Assembly (NCBI GenBank): GCA_012934845.2 | Contig: WNNJ02000857.1 | Span: 1-64,000, forward strand | Length of the DNA: 64,000 bases | From: Pomphorhynchus laevis | Taxonomy: Eukaryota > Acanthocephala > Palaeacanthocephala > Echinorhynchida > Pomphorhynchidae | Direction: 5' to 3' | In this document: positions 1 to 10,946 of the stretch, in pieces | Position numbering within the stretch: position 1 is the stretch's first letter | Layout of the letters: every line of letters begins with the position of its first letter | Notes under the pieces: generated by a model | Seen by the model: the letters and a program-made list of their open reading frames with translations, nothing else | Told to the model about the DNA's origin: nothing | The model's database searches: none | Position numbers and translations under genes: made by a program

Positions 1-685
1 ATTTATATTTGTATGTAAATATAGTATATGTATTGTATTGGTATATGTTTATTATATTAGTTTAGTGTATTAAACATATATATAATATATTAATATAAAT
101 TTATTAATATTTTACTGTATTTTAAAATTTATAAAAATTTTTTAAAATGACACTTTCAGGCTTGTGATATAAAACAAATCAGTTAACTAATACATCAATT
201 CAAATGCTATTATCTTAAGTAGGATTTTCATAGGTTTTTAATATGAATATTAAAGAACCCACGTAAATTACAATATAATTATAATATTATAATATTATAT
301 TATATTTTATATAATATTTTATTATATAATATTTAAATATTGTAATATTTATATTATAATATTATAATATTAATACTATAATATTATAATATTTTATATA
401 ATATATATTTTATACAATATAATATTAATATAGATATTATATTAGTATTAAAATATTAATATTATAATATATGTGCGTTTTATTACATGCACATAACGAC
501 ATAATCTGTCACCTGAAATCATTTTCAGAGTTTTATGACAACATGTAGGGTATTGACGAAATACAGGAATAATCTTATTTTTAAAGCGAGATATTAATTC
601 TAGAAAGAATGTCGATTTTTAACGACAATATAAAAGGTTCGAAGAAAATAGATTTAAATGTTTAAATTAAATTTTACTATTTTAG
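1..685. other. Intron upstream of the first visible PMCA exon
   Basis: Almost pure A/T with TATA/ATAATATT runs at about 260-460. I see no exon. It ends in a TTTTAG acceptor at 680-685, so it is the 3' part of an intron whose upstream exons lie outside the window. Confidence 0.6.
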
Positions 686-880
686 TTTGTGCAAAAATTA
701 TTTGATAAAATATGGCCTGATCTACGAGTTCTCGCACGTTCCTCCCCTCAAGACAAATACACTCTTGTCACGGGCATTGTGAAAAGTCGTGTTTCTACTC
801 ATCGTGAAATAGTAGCTGTTACCGGTGACGGCACGAACGACGCACCGGCATTAAAGTGTGCAGACGTTGGATTCGCAATG
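686..880 (+). CDS. ATP2B: PMCA exon a: catalytic P-domain hinge
   Basis: First visible exon of a plasma-membrane Ca2+-transporting P-type ATPase, which exports Ca2+ from the cytosol using ATP. It has 65 codons, phase 0 at both ends, bounded by TTTTAG upstream and GTAATA downstream. It contains [16 protein letters not shown] and the hinge signature [13 protein letters not shown], which coordinates Mg2+ and is diagnostic of P2-type ATPases, then DVGFAM. The downstream intron is only 50 nt (881-930), while the other introns are 80 nt to 3 kb. The conserved phosphorylation site (DKTGT) and the nucleotide-binding domain must lie upstream of the window. The family assignment is very secure because the following exons continue the PMCA alignment without gaps. 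Confidence 0.95.
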
Positions 881-930
881 GTAATATTTCATTTGATTTT
901 TCTTTAGTTTATATTCGACATTTTCATCAG

Positions 931-1122
931 GGTATTCAAGGCACGGACGTGGCAAAGGAAGCCTGTGATATTATACTTACCGATGACAACTTTACTAGTA
1001 TAGTTAAAGCACTTATGTGGGGTCGTAATGTTTATGACAATATTGCAAAGTTTCTGCAGTTTCAATTAACAGCAAATGTTTCAGCTGGCCTTTTATCCGT
1101 CATTTGCGCCGCCGCCATAAGC
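931..1122 (+). CDS. ATP2B: PMCA exon b: end of P domain and M5
   Basis: 64 codons, phase 0 at both ends (CATCAG | GGT .. AGC | GTAAGA). It begins with [20 protein letters not shown], the classic continuation of the hinge in PMCAs, followed by [20 protein letters not shown] and the M5 helix [17 protein letters not shown]. The splice with exon a restores FAM-GIQGTD. M5 of the pump follows the stalk that transmits the phosphorylation-driven movement. The next exon lies 3 kb away, across an intron filled with SINE-like and AT-rich DNA. Confidence 0.94.
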
Positions 1123-1416
1123 GTAAGAGCTTTTTGATAGTTGAATAATTAATTAATTTTAAATATCAGGTTTTTGTTCAAAGCCTTATTTCTAGTTATT
1201 ACTATTCAACAATAATTTATCTACATTGCAATTGATACAAATCAATGATATTCACATTCGGAGTATAATATATTACAATATAATGATATAGTATAATAAT
1301 ATTATAATATTATATAATATTATATATTGTATGATATAAGTATAATATATTGTATGCACATATTGTATGATGAATATTATATAATTTATTGTGAATATTC
1401 ATTGCTTACAGTAACA

Positions 1417-1463
1417 GAACCGAAACACGAAATGTAGGCGTGGGCTCACTGCTAATGAGTTTC
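1417..1463 (+). ncRNA. Degenerate hammerhead-like core, family A copy 1
   Basis: GAAC-CGAAAC, a short putative stem III ending in GTA (1434-1436), a 15-nt linker, then CTAATGAG-TTTC. The flanks GAAC/GTTT can still pair as stem II, but the invariant CUGAUGA core has G changed to A, so self-cleavage is not expected. It is recognised mainly by its relation to the copy at 1893-1939. Confidence 0.45.
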
Positions 1464-1892
1464 ACCCACGCTGATTGTAGTGTACAATGATGCTGATAGG
1501 ATTCAAACAACCACACGAGGATAATATCAAACCGACCAGTTAAGAATAATGGCTCGTGTATGCAATATTCACAATAGTAAAAAGACAGCTTATGGTTTAC
1601 TGTCTAGTGAACATTTCGTGTAAGAACGGAATAAAACATAAAAAAACTCGCCGAAATGCTAGTTTATATTTGGCTTATATATCAAATAACACAATTAATG
1701 TGTTCTATATTTGGTGTGGGCAGTAACTAATATTCGTAATTCGAATCCACCACACACCGATGTTTTATTCCGTTCTTACACGAAATGTTCACTGGACAGT
1801 AAACCATAAGCTGTCTTTTTACTCTTGTGAATATTGCATACACAGCCGTTATTCTTAACTAGTCGGTTAAGAAATCAGCAGAAGCAGTTAAA

Positions 1893-1939
1893 GGACCGAA
1901 ACACGAAATGTAGGCGTGGGCTCACTGTTGATGAGGTCC
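1893..1939 (+). ncRNA. Hammerhead-like core, family A copy 2
   Basis: Order: GGAC (stem II), CGAAAC, a hairpin of 3+3 nt ending in ATGTA, the putative cleavage triplet GTA (1910-1912), a linker, TTGATGAG, then GTCC (stem II partner). The permuted order puts the open ends on stem II. The C of CUGAUGA is T here, which weakens the core. A second pairing, GCGTGGG (1914-1920) with CCCACGC (1941-1947), overlaps the ribozyme fold. The relation to the 32.6-kb family supports a shared ribozyme origin; activity is uncertain. Confidence 0.5.
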
Positions 1940-3430
1940 ACCCACGCTGATTGTAGTGTACAGTGATGCCGATAGGATTCAAACAACCACACGAGGATAA
2001 TATATAAAACCGCCCACTATTATATAATCATTGTATCAGTTGTATATTGCATGATATTAAGATAATATAAATATTATTTATTTCGTATTTTTCTAATTCG
2101 CCTGAATTACCAAAACAAAATTGGTTCCTTAATAAAAAATTAAATAAGATATTATTAAATTTTCATATATAGTATATCATTTACGCACGGGAAAATAATT
2201 TTACTAAACAATATCGAAGCACACGACAAAGAATATCACATTAAAAATAAAATATCGGGTTTAGTAATTAGTTATCAAATTTGGAAATATCAAGTATCTA
2301 ACGTATATTTCCTCCGTAATAATATGCATTAGCGGATATTCTTAATCAGAATAAACTAGATATTTACTTCGGTGTTTACTCATATATCATTGTAATGTAC
2401 ATTACATTTTATAAATATTATTAAAATATAATTTATAATATAATAATTAAATATCTTATATATATCTTTTAATTCTATTATTCGATATTTTATTATAATA
2501 CATATGTAATATAATGAATTACATAAACAAAAAAATAGCTTTATTCCAAAAATTATAATCAAGAAAATAACAAACAGTTTATTAAACACAAAAACGTCAG
2601 CTAGTTATAGTTAAAGTCCGCCATTTATACAAAATACTCAAAATTTGTAACAAATAAAATAACATTAAAGAAAACATTTAAAAAATGGAAAAAATATCAT
2701 AATGTAAAATGCCAGTATATTAGTAATGGACAACAAAGCAATACAAAGAAAATTAAATAAATACAAAAACTTAAAAGGATAAATGAAAATAAATAGAAAA
2801 ATAAAACTAAATAAAGGAAATTGTGAAATTGTAAGTGAAAAACAAAACAAATTAAATTTAAAAGTATAAAGAAAAATCAAATTTAAAATTGGAAAAACGC
2901 TAAAATAGGAAACAAATAATCAAGAATAAAATCAATAAACTTAAAATTGAAATAAAAAATGATAATTAAACAAAAACTGATATGATACTTTTAAATTAAA
3001 ATGAGATTTATTATTGACATTATATTATCCTTTTTTATAAAACAGGTTTCTTGTATACTACTTGACAAGTAATCACTTTTATATGATAGAATAGTTATCT
3101 CGCTTTATGTTATATTTATGCTGTATGATATACGTTTTTAAATCCGTTCCGTCTAATGAGCAATTTTAACTATCACAATACATGCATTAAATTTAGGTCT
3201 TATTTATGGTATTGTTTATAAACTTCTTAAATAAATAGTTCCATTTTTCATTAATATCAGGAATTCCTAAATATTTTCCTGTTTAGGGAGTTCAATAATT
3301 TTTCTTTTAACATTATTACTTTTCTGATGAAATTTATTTATAGTTCATTAATGAAAATCACATCTCCTTAAACCAATTTTAATAATATAATTTATTAGTG
3401 GAGAGAGTGAAGTAAAATATTTATTTAATC

Positions 3431-3550
3431 GAATTTTCAATAGCCTACTGCTATCATCTTCAGGAATAAATGTTTCAAAATATGTTACAAAATATTGTGT
3501 AAAAATATTTTGTAACATTTATTCCTAAAGATGATATCAGTAGCTATTCA
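3431..3550. repeat. Imperfect palindrome, MITE-like
   Basis: The left arm (3441-3495, containing CTGCTATCATCTTCAGGAAT) is repeated in reverse complement at 3504-3549 with a short deletion. A foldback element of this kind is probably a short non-autonomous DNA transposon or a SINE-related hairpin. No flanking target duplication can be called with confidence in the AT-rich context. Confidence 0.55.
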
Positions 3551-4127
3551 GTGCTTCACGAGACAACACTCACATGTAGCTAATGAATATTTTCGTTGCT
3601 ATAAGAAAATAGTTCAAACGGAAGCCTTTTAACTATTAAAAGAATTATTGACAGGATTATTAACACTCAAATCGGAATCGATTTGTCAGCATATGCTAAT
3701 AATCCTTACTGCTGGATACAAAACATTTTGAAAGGCTTCTTTATCATCACAAAAAATTTAAATAATAATATAATATTCACAATTATTAATTATTCACAAT
3801 TATAATATTCACCAATATTCACAATTTGCTAACTTTACAAATAATAAAATATATATTAATATTAATAAAATACAAATATTAATATTTTAAACGATTCTAA
3901 TAATTTTTGACTTGAGGAAGACGCTCAATTATTCGACATTTTAAGTCTCATTTATATGATCTCTTAAATCACTTATGTGTGATCGTTGTGTTGCAAATTT
4001 ACAAAATTTGCAATTTATATAAAATGAGCTCTGAGCAATAAAATATAATTATTAATAATTACATAATTATTCAAATTGCTGACTTATCAATTATTAAAAA
4101 CAATTTGGTTTAATATTATGTTTTTAG

Positions 4128-4341
4128 AGAATACCACTGAGTGCAATTCAGATGTTGTGGGTAAATCTTGTGATGGATACTCTGGCATCGCTTGCTTTAG
4201 CTTCAGAAAAACCAACAGAGTCTCTTTTGGACAGAAAACCGTATGGCAGAACTAGATTTATAATTTCTCCTATTATGCTGCGTAATATACTCGGCCATTC
4301 ATTTTATCAACTGTCAGTAATGTTCATCATTCTATTCGCAG
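4128..4341 (+). CDS. ATP2B: PMCA exon c: M6-M7
   Basis: Starts in phase 0 after TTTTTAG and ends with GCA G|GT (phase 1). It encodes [20 protein letters not shown], in which N and D of WVNLVMD are the M6 Ca2+-coordinating residues of PMCAs, then [20 protein letters not shown], the conserved M6-M7 loop, and the M7 helix. A second AG two bases downstream of the chosen acceptor would break the frame, which fixes the start. Confidence 0.95.
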
Positions 4342-4410
4342 GTTTGTCAACTTAATTGAAATTATTTGGATTTTAAAATAAATGCTTTGATAATAATGAT
4401 TTTAATAATA

Positions 4411-4760
4411 AGATCAACTAACCGAGTCTACGTCTATTTTTAATTTACAAATTAAATATAATGATAAATAAAAATAACATAATTAAATAATAAATAATTA
4501 AATAAAAATAATAAATAATTTAAAAATTTTATATAAGATTTTATATAACTTATAATTTATAATTTTTATCAAGTTAAAATTGAAATTTAAAACAATAATT
4601 CAATTTTTATGAATTGACTAATAAATAACAGACGTTGTATCAGAATAAGAATTAGAGGTCATCAGGAGGAACTGCTATGCTATCAGGTTTCGGCCCCTAA
4701 CTCCTCTACCCAACATAGCAGCGGGGCCAAATACATGCTAATGATGTATTTCCTCTGATT
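4411..4760 (-). mobile_element. Penelope-like terminal region, minus-oriented copy
   Basis: Contains the family's signature block: ATTGACTAATAAATAACAGA, then the GAGGTCATCAGGAGGAACTG segment, GGCCCC..GGGGCC and ATACATGCTAATGATGTATT. The same block follows the RT stop codon of the element at 12594-14255 on the coding strand, so it is the 3'/terminal region of that family. No coding sequence is present here. It sits in the PMCA intron 4342-6842. Confidence 0.7.
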
Positions 4761-4887
4761 TAATTTGATTATTCTTTGACTATTCTTATACAAAGTTTGA
4801 CTATACAAATTATTCTTTGACTATTCTTATACAAAGTTTGTTATTTATTATGCTTCCATTATTAAATATTAATATTAATATTTAATA

Positions 4888-4932
4888 ATCTGCACGGAGC
4901 AGTCGCGCCAACAACTGACTACCTCTCATTAC
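4888..4932 (+). mobile_element. 45-bp scrap of the Jockey-like LINE ORF2
   Basis: GCACGGAGCAGTCGCGCCAA and the bases after it match 28195-28238 of the LINE at 26350-30196 (endonuclease C-terminal part) with only a few differences. It lies between two Penelope-like terminal repeats, with no other LINE sequence attached. Confidence 0.7.
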
Positions 4933-4937
4933 CTTAT

Positions 4938-5180
4938 TTAAATCAGCTAACTGAGTCTACGTATTTAATATAATTATAAAATAAACAAAACATAATAATG
5001 CTAAATCAAAATTTAATAATTAAATAATAAATAATTGTTTTTAGATTTTCTATAATTTAAATCAAGTTAAAATAAAAAATTGAAATTTGAAAAGTCAATT
5101 TTTATTAATTGACTAATAAATAACAGACGACGTGTCAGATTTAGGATTAGAGGTCATTAGGAGGAACTGCTATGTTTGAT
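4938..5180 (-). mobile_element. Penelope-like terminal region, second minus-oriented copy
   Basis: Begins with AATCAGCTAACTGAGTCTAC, the outer edge seen also at 12594 and, in the opposite orientation, at 15394. It continues through AACATAATAATGCTAAATCA to GGAACTGCTATG, where similarity ends abruptly. It lacks the GGCCCC and ATACATGC parts, so it is truncated. Confidence 0.65.
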
Positions 5181-5482
5181 GGATTTAAATATTAGATTTT
5201 GGCACGTTTTCTTTGCCATAACACACTAGCTAGGCTAATTGCATACTGATACATTATTTGAGAAATATACATTGCAACATTAATTAAAAATTTACCCTTG
5301 ATAATTGCTGTCGATTGAAATTTGTATATAATATTAACAGATAAATATATTATTATATATATTACTGACAGTATTACATTACTGACAATTGATAAAATGA
5401 ATGGCCGAGTATATAAATCTGTTACTAATATAATAATATATTATATTAATAATATAATATATTATATTATTAATATATATAT

Positions 5483-5805
5483 TAAAATTCGTATATTATA
5501 TTTGTAATCATGTTCGTATATTATATTTGTAAAATAATATATAATATTATATGTAATATATAATATATTCGTGTAATATTATCCAAATATATTATATTTA
5601 TATTAATATATTATATTAATATTCGTATATTATATTTGTAAAATAATATATAATATTATATGTAATATATAATATATTCGTATAATATTATCCAAATATA
5701 TTATATTTATATTAATATATTATATTAATATTCGTATATTATATTTGTAAAATAATATATAATATTATATGTAATATATAATATATTCGTATAATATTAT
5801 ATTCA
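5483..5805. repeat. AT-rich minisatellite, about 109-bp unit, 3 copies
   Basis: The phrase ATTCGTATATTATATTTGTA starts units near 5512, 5622 and 5731. Between them lies the same run of AATATATAATATTATATGTA and ATTATCCAAATATATT, so the unit is about 109 bp. It lies in a PMCA intron and has no coding content. The nearly pure A/T sequence makes unit borders approximate. Confidence 0.65.
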
Positions 5806-6842
5806 TATTATTAATCGTGAAACTTTATTATTTATTGTTATATTATATAAGTGAATGAATTAGGTTATACATTAGTTATGCTATATCTACGGTTATTTAA
5901 ATTTAATGTTATGTTCACGAAATATGTGAAATAATGACAAATTATATGTTTTGTTCTAATACATTGTATATAATCTATTAATCAGTTTCTAAAATACTGG
6001 ATTATAAGCATATGTTGACTCAATTAAAAGTTCTAACAACGATTGTAATAATCTTAATTATGATATATTTATTAATTATTATTCTGATTTATTAATCAAT
6101 TCATATAAATCAAATTTTAAAGTCTTTAAATAAATAATTCTCAAATTTTATAAAAATAAATCATAAATAAAACATCAGTATGTGAGAATAAAAACTAGCT
6201 GACGTTTCTTAAAAATCTATCTTTCAGTTTTTTATTCAAATTATTAATAATTTTAATACAGTTTATTCCTATATTACGAGTTTAAACCGAATATTTAGTT
6301 AAACCAAATATAAATGTATTTATAGGATTGAAGCACAGAGCAGTATAACGTCCTTACATTTCACATATATGTATAAATATAATTTAAAAATGGTACATTT
6401 AAATATATAATATAATCTTTTATTTTTATATTACAAAAATATAAAAATAAATTATAAAATTAAGGGTTAAAATGTGAAGCATGTAAATACTTAATAAAGT
6501 ATGTAAATAAAAGATTAAAAGAGACAGTATACAAATATCGAACAATTTTATTTCAAAGATTTATAGATTAAGTTCAATTTTAATAGGAATCGAACTAAAA
6601 CGGTGCATTTTAAGCTTGAACTCGTTTAAATATATGCGAAATACTAAGCAAAGTGTTGTATTCGAAAAGTTACGGTTTTGTTTTTATTATTATCTTTATC
6701 TTATTTATATATTAGGTATATAAAAGTTATCATATTAGAACTATAAAAGTTATTATAAATACATCAATTCAGTGCATAATTAGCTTTTAATTGAAGTCAT
6801 TGATATTATGATACCAAATGTACTGATTTAATGTTTCGATAG
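5806..6842 (+). other. Rest of the PMCA intron
   Basis: A/T-rich, unremarkable sequence up to the acceptor at 6841-6842 (CGATAG). Nothing recognisable apart from short homopolymer and TA runs. Confidence 0.5.
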
Positions 6843-7066
6843 GTACAGGCTTTCTCGATACAGACTCAATGGTGGAAGCTATTAAAAAAGACCCATCACT
6901 CAAATATCCCAGTGAACATTTTACGATTGTTTTTAATAGTTTCGTTCTAATGACATTATTTAATGAAATAAATGCGCGAAAGCTTCATGGAGAAAGAAAT
7001 GTGTTTACCGGTGTATTTTCTAATTGGATATTTGTCGCAGTTTGGCTAGGATGTGTTATTCTACAG
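6843..7066 (+). CDS. ATP2B: PMCA exon d: M8-M9
   Basis: Enters in phase 1, completing a Gly codon (FAG-TGFLDTDS), and leaves in phase 0 after CAG|GTATGT. It contains HFTIVFNSFVLMTLFNEINA followed by RKLHGERNVFTGVFSNWIF. The LFNEINARK.HGERNVF string is among the most conserved motifs of animal PMCAs. A long hydrophobic stretch at the end is M9. Confidence 0.95.
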
Positions 7067-8690
7067 GTATGTTACTTCATGTTGTTTTTCTTTATATTGA
7101 TGCAGTAACCATAATAAATCAATAACAATAAATAATAAATCATAATAATTATGATTGTTAATAATTAATAATTAATAAATCATTAATAATAAATCAATAA
7201 ACTTCAATTCCATTTGGATTTAGAATTTTATCAATTATGCAACTAATCTTATTAGATTAGTTGCATAATCTAATAATATTATGCATTTAATCTAATCAGA
7301 TTAAATTAGTTGCATATTTTAGATATCGAAATATCGATTTGGCCTTTTACCAAAAAGACAGGATAAAACTAATGAGCAAGTGACCGTTATACACCTTCTA
7401 CAATCATGTTAACAAGAGTAACATGCTTGTAGAAGCATGTTCTCCGAAAACAAGAGTAATCAATCCTTCATAAATGAAGAAAAATCCTTCATTCAATTTA
7501 CATAATTTAAAATATATATTTTTTAATTTAATCTACAATTTTAAATATTTCCACATCAGTTTGATAATAATATGAAATAATACTAAAACAGTAGAACAAA
7601 TAAGTCAGTTGAAATTTTATTAATATTTAATTGAAGTATTTGATGATGGATATGTCTTCCTCGGCCTATGGTTTGCGTCAGATTAGCTGAACGTCTAAAA
7701 TCAATAGATCAAATATTTATTTAATATATATAAATTAAAAATAAATAAAATTCAAATAATTAAATAATAGAAACGACTATTATATTTTTCCATCAAAGAT
7801 AATTGACGATAAAATCTAAAACAAGTAATAAAAATATTAAAAATATTTTTAATCGAGTAAAAAATAAATATTTTATTATTATATTATTATTAATATAATC
7901 AATATTTTTATATTAAAAATAAATATAGATAATATAATATAATTTATTTATTTAATATTATTTATATAATATTAATATTAATATAATATAATATAATATT
8001 AATATAATATAATATTAATTTATTTATATAAATATTATTTATTTATAATATAAATAAATAAATATTTATATTAAATAAATACAGTACTTAATCCGCGGCA
8101 TGAATACACACGATCGTGAAATTTAACGTTTAATTTGTGAAGCAATCGCATTGGCAATTGAATTTTAAAAGTAAAATACTTTGAAAATATACATCCAAAT
8201 CTAGTACTTATGTTGTCTTTCACTTCCAGTCTACAATTTCTAGCATCATAATCATGATTATGATGATTTTAGAAAATTATAATTTCTAAAATCACAATCA
8301 ATTGGTAAATTTATGTTATAGCATTAAAGATAATGTCAAGTTCGTTTATGGATAGCCAAGACACAGTATCCAAATTATGTGACCACTTAATTCACATATT
8401 ATCGGCTACTTGTTATATGAATGAAACTACAACTATATCGACTAACTTGCTTCGCTAATGGCATAAAAGATAACCGCTGAATAAATAGCATAAAAGATTA
8501 TACAATGTTGAAAGAAAATTCCACTTTGAGTTCTTTGTGGAACTCAAAATTGTTCATAAAAGCTCAGATTCTTAGAAATACAAATGCTTCACTACTAATA
8601 TTCTCTTAGTCTCTACTGTGGGTGTGCGCACACGGTTAATACTTACTCTCATCGTGAACTGAAAATAAAATTGTTAACGTGAAAATGAAT
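7067..8690 (+). other. PMCA intron, first part
   Basis: A/T-rich with many TAATATTA blocks (7790-8090). A small inverted repeat around 7390-7440 (GTAACATGCTTGTAGAAGCA region) is the only local structure I see. No exon or recognisable repeat family. Confidence 0.5.
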
Positions 8691-8754
8691 TAATTGCGTT
8701 TTAATTGTCAATTTAACAAGTTTAGTGCAGGGCTATTTGAAATTATCATTTCCG

Positions 8755-9640
8755 TACCAGATCGAAACAGCTCGAAGCGTACTTTCGAGTTCTTTCGATA
8801 TGCTACCATAGCAGTTCATTCTAATGACCTATGTTCCTTATTCGAATGCATCGTATATTATTTATTAGTCAATTCATAAAAATTGACTTTTATTTTAAAT
8901 TTCAATTTTCAATTTTATCGTTATATAAATATTAATTTTATAAAATCTTTTATAATTATTTATTATTTATTATTATTTATCTTTAAGTTATATCTTTATT
9001 TTTAAGTTATCTTTACTTTTGAATTTGAATACGATCCACTAGATAATCAAATTCCATCATAGGAAATATACTATTAGCATGTATTTGACCCCTCTGATAT
9101 GTTAGGTCAAGGAATAGTAGACGAAACCTGATAGCAGAGCAGTTCCTACTGTTGACCTCGATTCCTTATATATTCTTATTAAATTCATAAAATTTGATTT
9201 TTATTTTTAATTTTAAAATTAAATTTTATCATATATTAATATATATTATCTTATATATTATATAAGATACAATTAAATATTAATATAAATTGTATAAAAT
9301 CTCATATATTTATTTAATATTTATAACCATTGATCTATTGATCTATCATTGTCGCGTATTTAATCCCGACTTAATGCAGCGTCGATGAATAGGAGACAAA
9401 ATCTGATAGTTATTTATGATGACCTCTTATACTTATGTCTATACCTTGCTTCTATTCATTATTCAAATCTTAAAAATTGACCTTTTTTTCTACATTTTAA
9501 TTTTAAATTTTAAGTTGATATAAATATATTTTATAAAACACTATTTATTACTTACCTTTATTTTTATTTATCTAAAGTATAAAATACGTAGGTTCAGGTA
9601 GCTGATCTGATTTCTTATATTTATTCATATTTACTATACG
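8755..9640 (+). repeat. Cluster of three diverged Penelope-like terminal repeats
   Basis: Three plus-oriented, strongly diverged copies follow one another: about 8755-9010, 9011-9340 and 9341-9620. Each keeps a CGAAAC- or CAAAAT-like block, an AGCAGTTC..GACCT block and a TTATTAGTCAATTCATAAAA or similar block followed by a T/A-rich tail. A further very degraded copy may lie at 9640-9780. The divergence suggests older insertions than the array at 40.1-41.3 kb. Confidence 0.55.
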
Positions 9641-9800
9641 AATTTATTTTATAAAAATGTGGGTAGTCAATGAGACCTTTAATTCCCCTAGGTGCTTGCT
9701 GCATATAGAGACCGCATGCAGCTTACTACTTAGTATAGATCCTTACTAAAATCATTTAAATTTTATTTTTATCGAATGAATAGCTGTAAGATTGATTTAG

Positions 9801-9908
9801 ATTACTATTATAATGATTGGCGATATTGCAGTTTCGGTAGTACGATTACGAGCTGATCAATGGATGTGGTGTATATTCTTTGGGATAGGCTCTCTGATAT
9901 ATGGCCAG
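9801..9908 (+). CDS. ATP2B: PMCA exon e: M10
   Basis: 36 codons, phase 0 to phase 0 (GATTTAG | ATT .. CAG | GTAAAC). Encodes ITIIMIGDIAVSVVRLRADQ then WMWCIFFGIGSLIYGQ, matching the PMCA LEQWLWCIFFG..LLWGQ segment of M10. Acceptors closer to 9825-9840 give stops or a wrong frame, so the start at 9801 is preferred. The next intron is 80 nt. Confidence 0.92.
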
Positions 9909-9988
9909 GTAAACATTGTATTTTTAGAATTATTCCAAAATATGTACTTTTTGCTCAAAAATAGTTACTTGCATTTGTGCCTGTCAAG

Positions 9989-10183
9989 CCATTTATCGGT
10001 ATTGTTAAAACTATGAGCAAGGCTTTCCGAATTAAACGAAAATCAAGATCGAAATCAGATATACTGTCGTTTAATGCAGACGATAGTAGTGACGATTCTT
10101 TATCAGATTTTGATTCAACAGATGCAGAATTTAGCGATTCAGCCGTTCTCTGGTATAGAGGAGTGAATCGTGTTAGAGTACAG
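9989..10183 (+). CDS. ATP2B: PMCA exon f: cytosolic tail and first half of the calmodulin helix
   Basis: 65 codons, phase 0 to phase 0. After M10 comes a basic stretch (KAFRIKRKSRSK), then an acidic, serine-rich stretch (DDSSDDSLSDFDSTDAEFSD), and the exon ends with VLWYRGVNRVRVQ. This matches the start of the PMCA calmodulin-binding autoinhibitory helix (ILWFRGLNRIQTQ in vertebrates), keeping the anchor Trp. The acceptor at 9987-9988 is inferred from the frame; an alternative start a few codons upstream is possible. Confidence 0.88.
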
Positions 10184-10946
10184 GTATTGCAAACTTATTA
10201 AATCAGTTTATAATATTTGCTATAAATTTTAGTTTATAAATTCAGTATAAATGTTATTGTTTTACAAAAAATAAAATTTTACATATTCAAATACTGCGCG
10301 ATACAATTTATTATACATGTATGATATAATATTTAATAAGTTTTATATTGTAACTAATCTAGATAGCTCGTAGAAATAGAAGTTAGTTTAACTTCAGAAG
10401 CTTCCCTTAAGCATAACTTGACTTTATGGTTCAACTGCTGCTGGTGTCATCTTCGACATTATAACGTTGATATCAACACTTAAGATAATAATGATATTTT
10501 AAAGCAGACGAAATCAAAATATTAAGCTTGAAATATATTTTTATTCCGCATTATTCTACGTGGTTTGTAAAATTGAATTTATTTAAATTTTTTAAATATA
10601 AGAATCACTGCTGTACTATTTTTTATTGTTTTTGTTATTAAAATGATAATATATACTTAGCAATACTGATATGACATTTTATTCAAATAAATGTTTTATT
10701 TTAATGTCTTTATGAAGCAAATTTAAACATCGGCATTGTTATCAAAATTCAAAATAAAACTAGAAAAACATTGCAATCCCAGCAAAATTTGATATGCTCT
10801 TTTTAATATTTTACTTTCAAAAGAAATTGATCTTTATCAATTTCAAATATTTTCAAAAATTTCAAATATTCGAAAAAAATATTTTTTGTTTATTTTATAT
10901 AAAGTATTTTAATTCATAATTAATTATTTGACTTTATTTTGTTTAG
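10184..10946 (+). other. Last PMCA intron, splitting the calmodulin-binding helix
   Basis: 763-nt intron, GTATTG..TTTAG. It interrupts the helix after VRVQ, the position called splice site C in vertebrate PMCAs. I see no alternative exon inside, although A/T richness makes short exons hard to exclude. Confidence 0.6.

Larger units (their letters stand above)
1411..2015 (+). repeat. SINE-like family A: an inverted pair with hammerhead-like cores
   Basis: Two copies of one family in unusual order. A ribozyme-plus-tail module (1411-1530) is followed by an inverted body arm (1532-1640), then a plus-strand unit with a tRNA-like head, body (1760-1867), ribozyme core (1893-1939) and tail (1940-2010). 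The 109-bp arms 1532-1640 and 1760-1867 are reverse complements with few mismatches. The head has a pol III B-box-like AATTCGAATCC at about 1738-1748 and a GGTGTG/CACACC acceptor-like pair. The tail GGATTCAAACAACCACACGA recurs at 1500-1520, 1976-1996 and 42971-42990. Confidence 0.6.
1123..4127 (+). other. PMCA intron (3.0 kb) with SINE-like units and a hairpin repeat
   Basis: Donor GTAAGA, acceptor TTTTTAG. It holds the inverted SINE/ribozyme unit at 1411-2015 and a hairpin repeat at 3431-3550. The rest (2016-3430 and 3551-4127) is A/T-rich DNA in which I see no coding or structured feature. Long A-rich open frames at 2380-2880 have low-complexity composition and are not genes. Confidence 0.7.

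Noticed and set aside
1736-1748. A tRNA gene at the AATTCGAATCC word (also 32528 and 35365)
   Set aside because: No complete cloverleaf with acceptor stem and anticodon arm could be built; the words belong to tRNA-derived SINE heads.
2380-2880. Two minus-strand open frames of about 70 codons
   Set aside because: They consist almost only of Phe, Ile, Leu, Tyr, Lys and Asn codons from A/T-rich DNA and have no splice or motif support.
4680-4730. GGCCCC/GGGGCC and TGCTATG/CATAGCA crossing pairings in the Penelope-like terminal region, suggesting a pseudoknot
   Set aside because: The complementarity is present only in the standard form copies (for example 4.7 and 12.85 kb). In the 222-bp array one partner of each pair has changed without compensation, so it is not supported as a conserved structure.
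8694-8879. A 61-codon plus-strand open frame as a PMCA exon
   Set aside because: It does not fit the PMCA alignment between exons d and e and overlaps a diverged Penelope-like terminal repeat.
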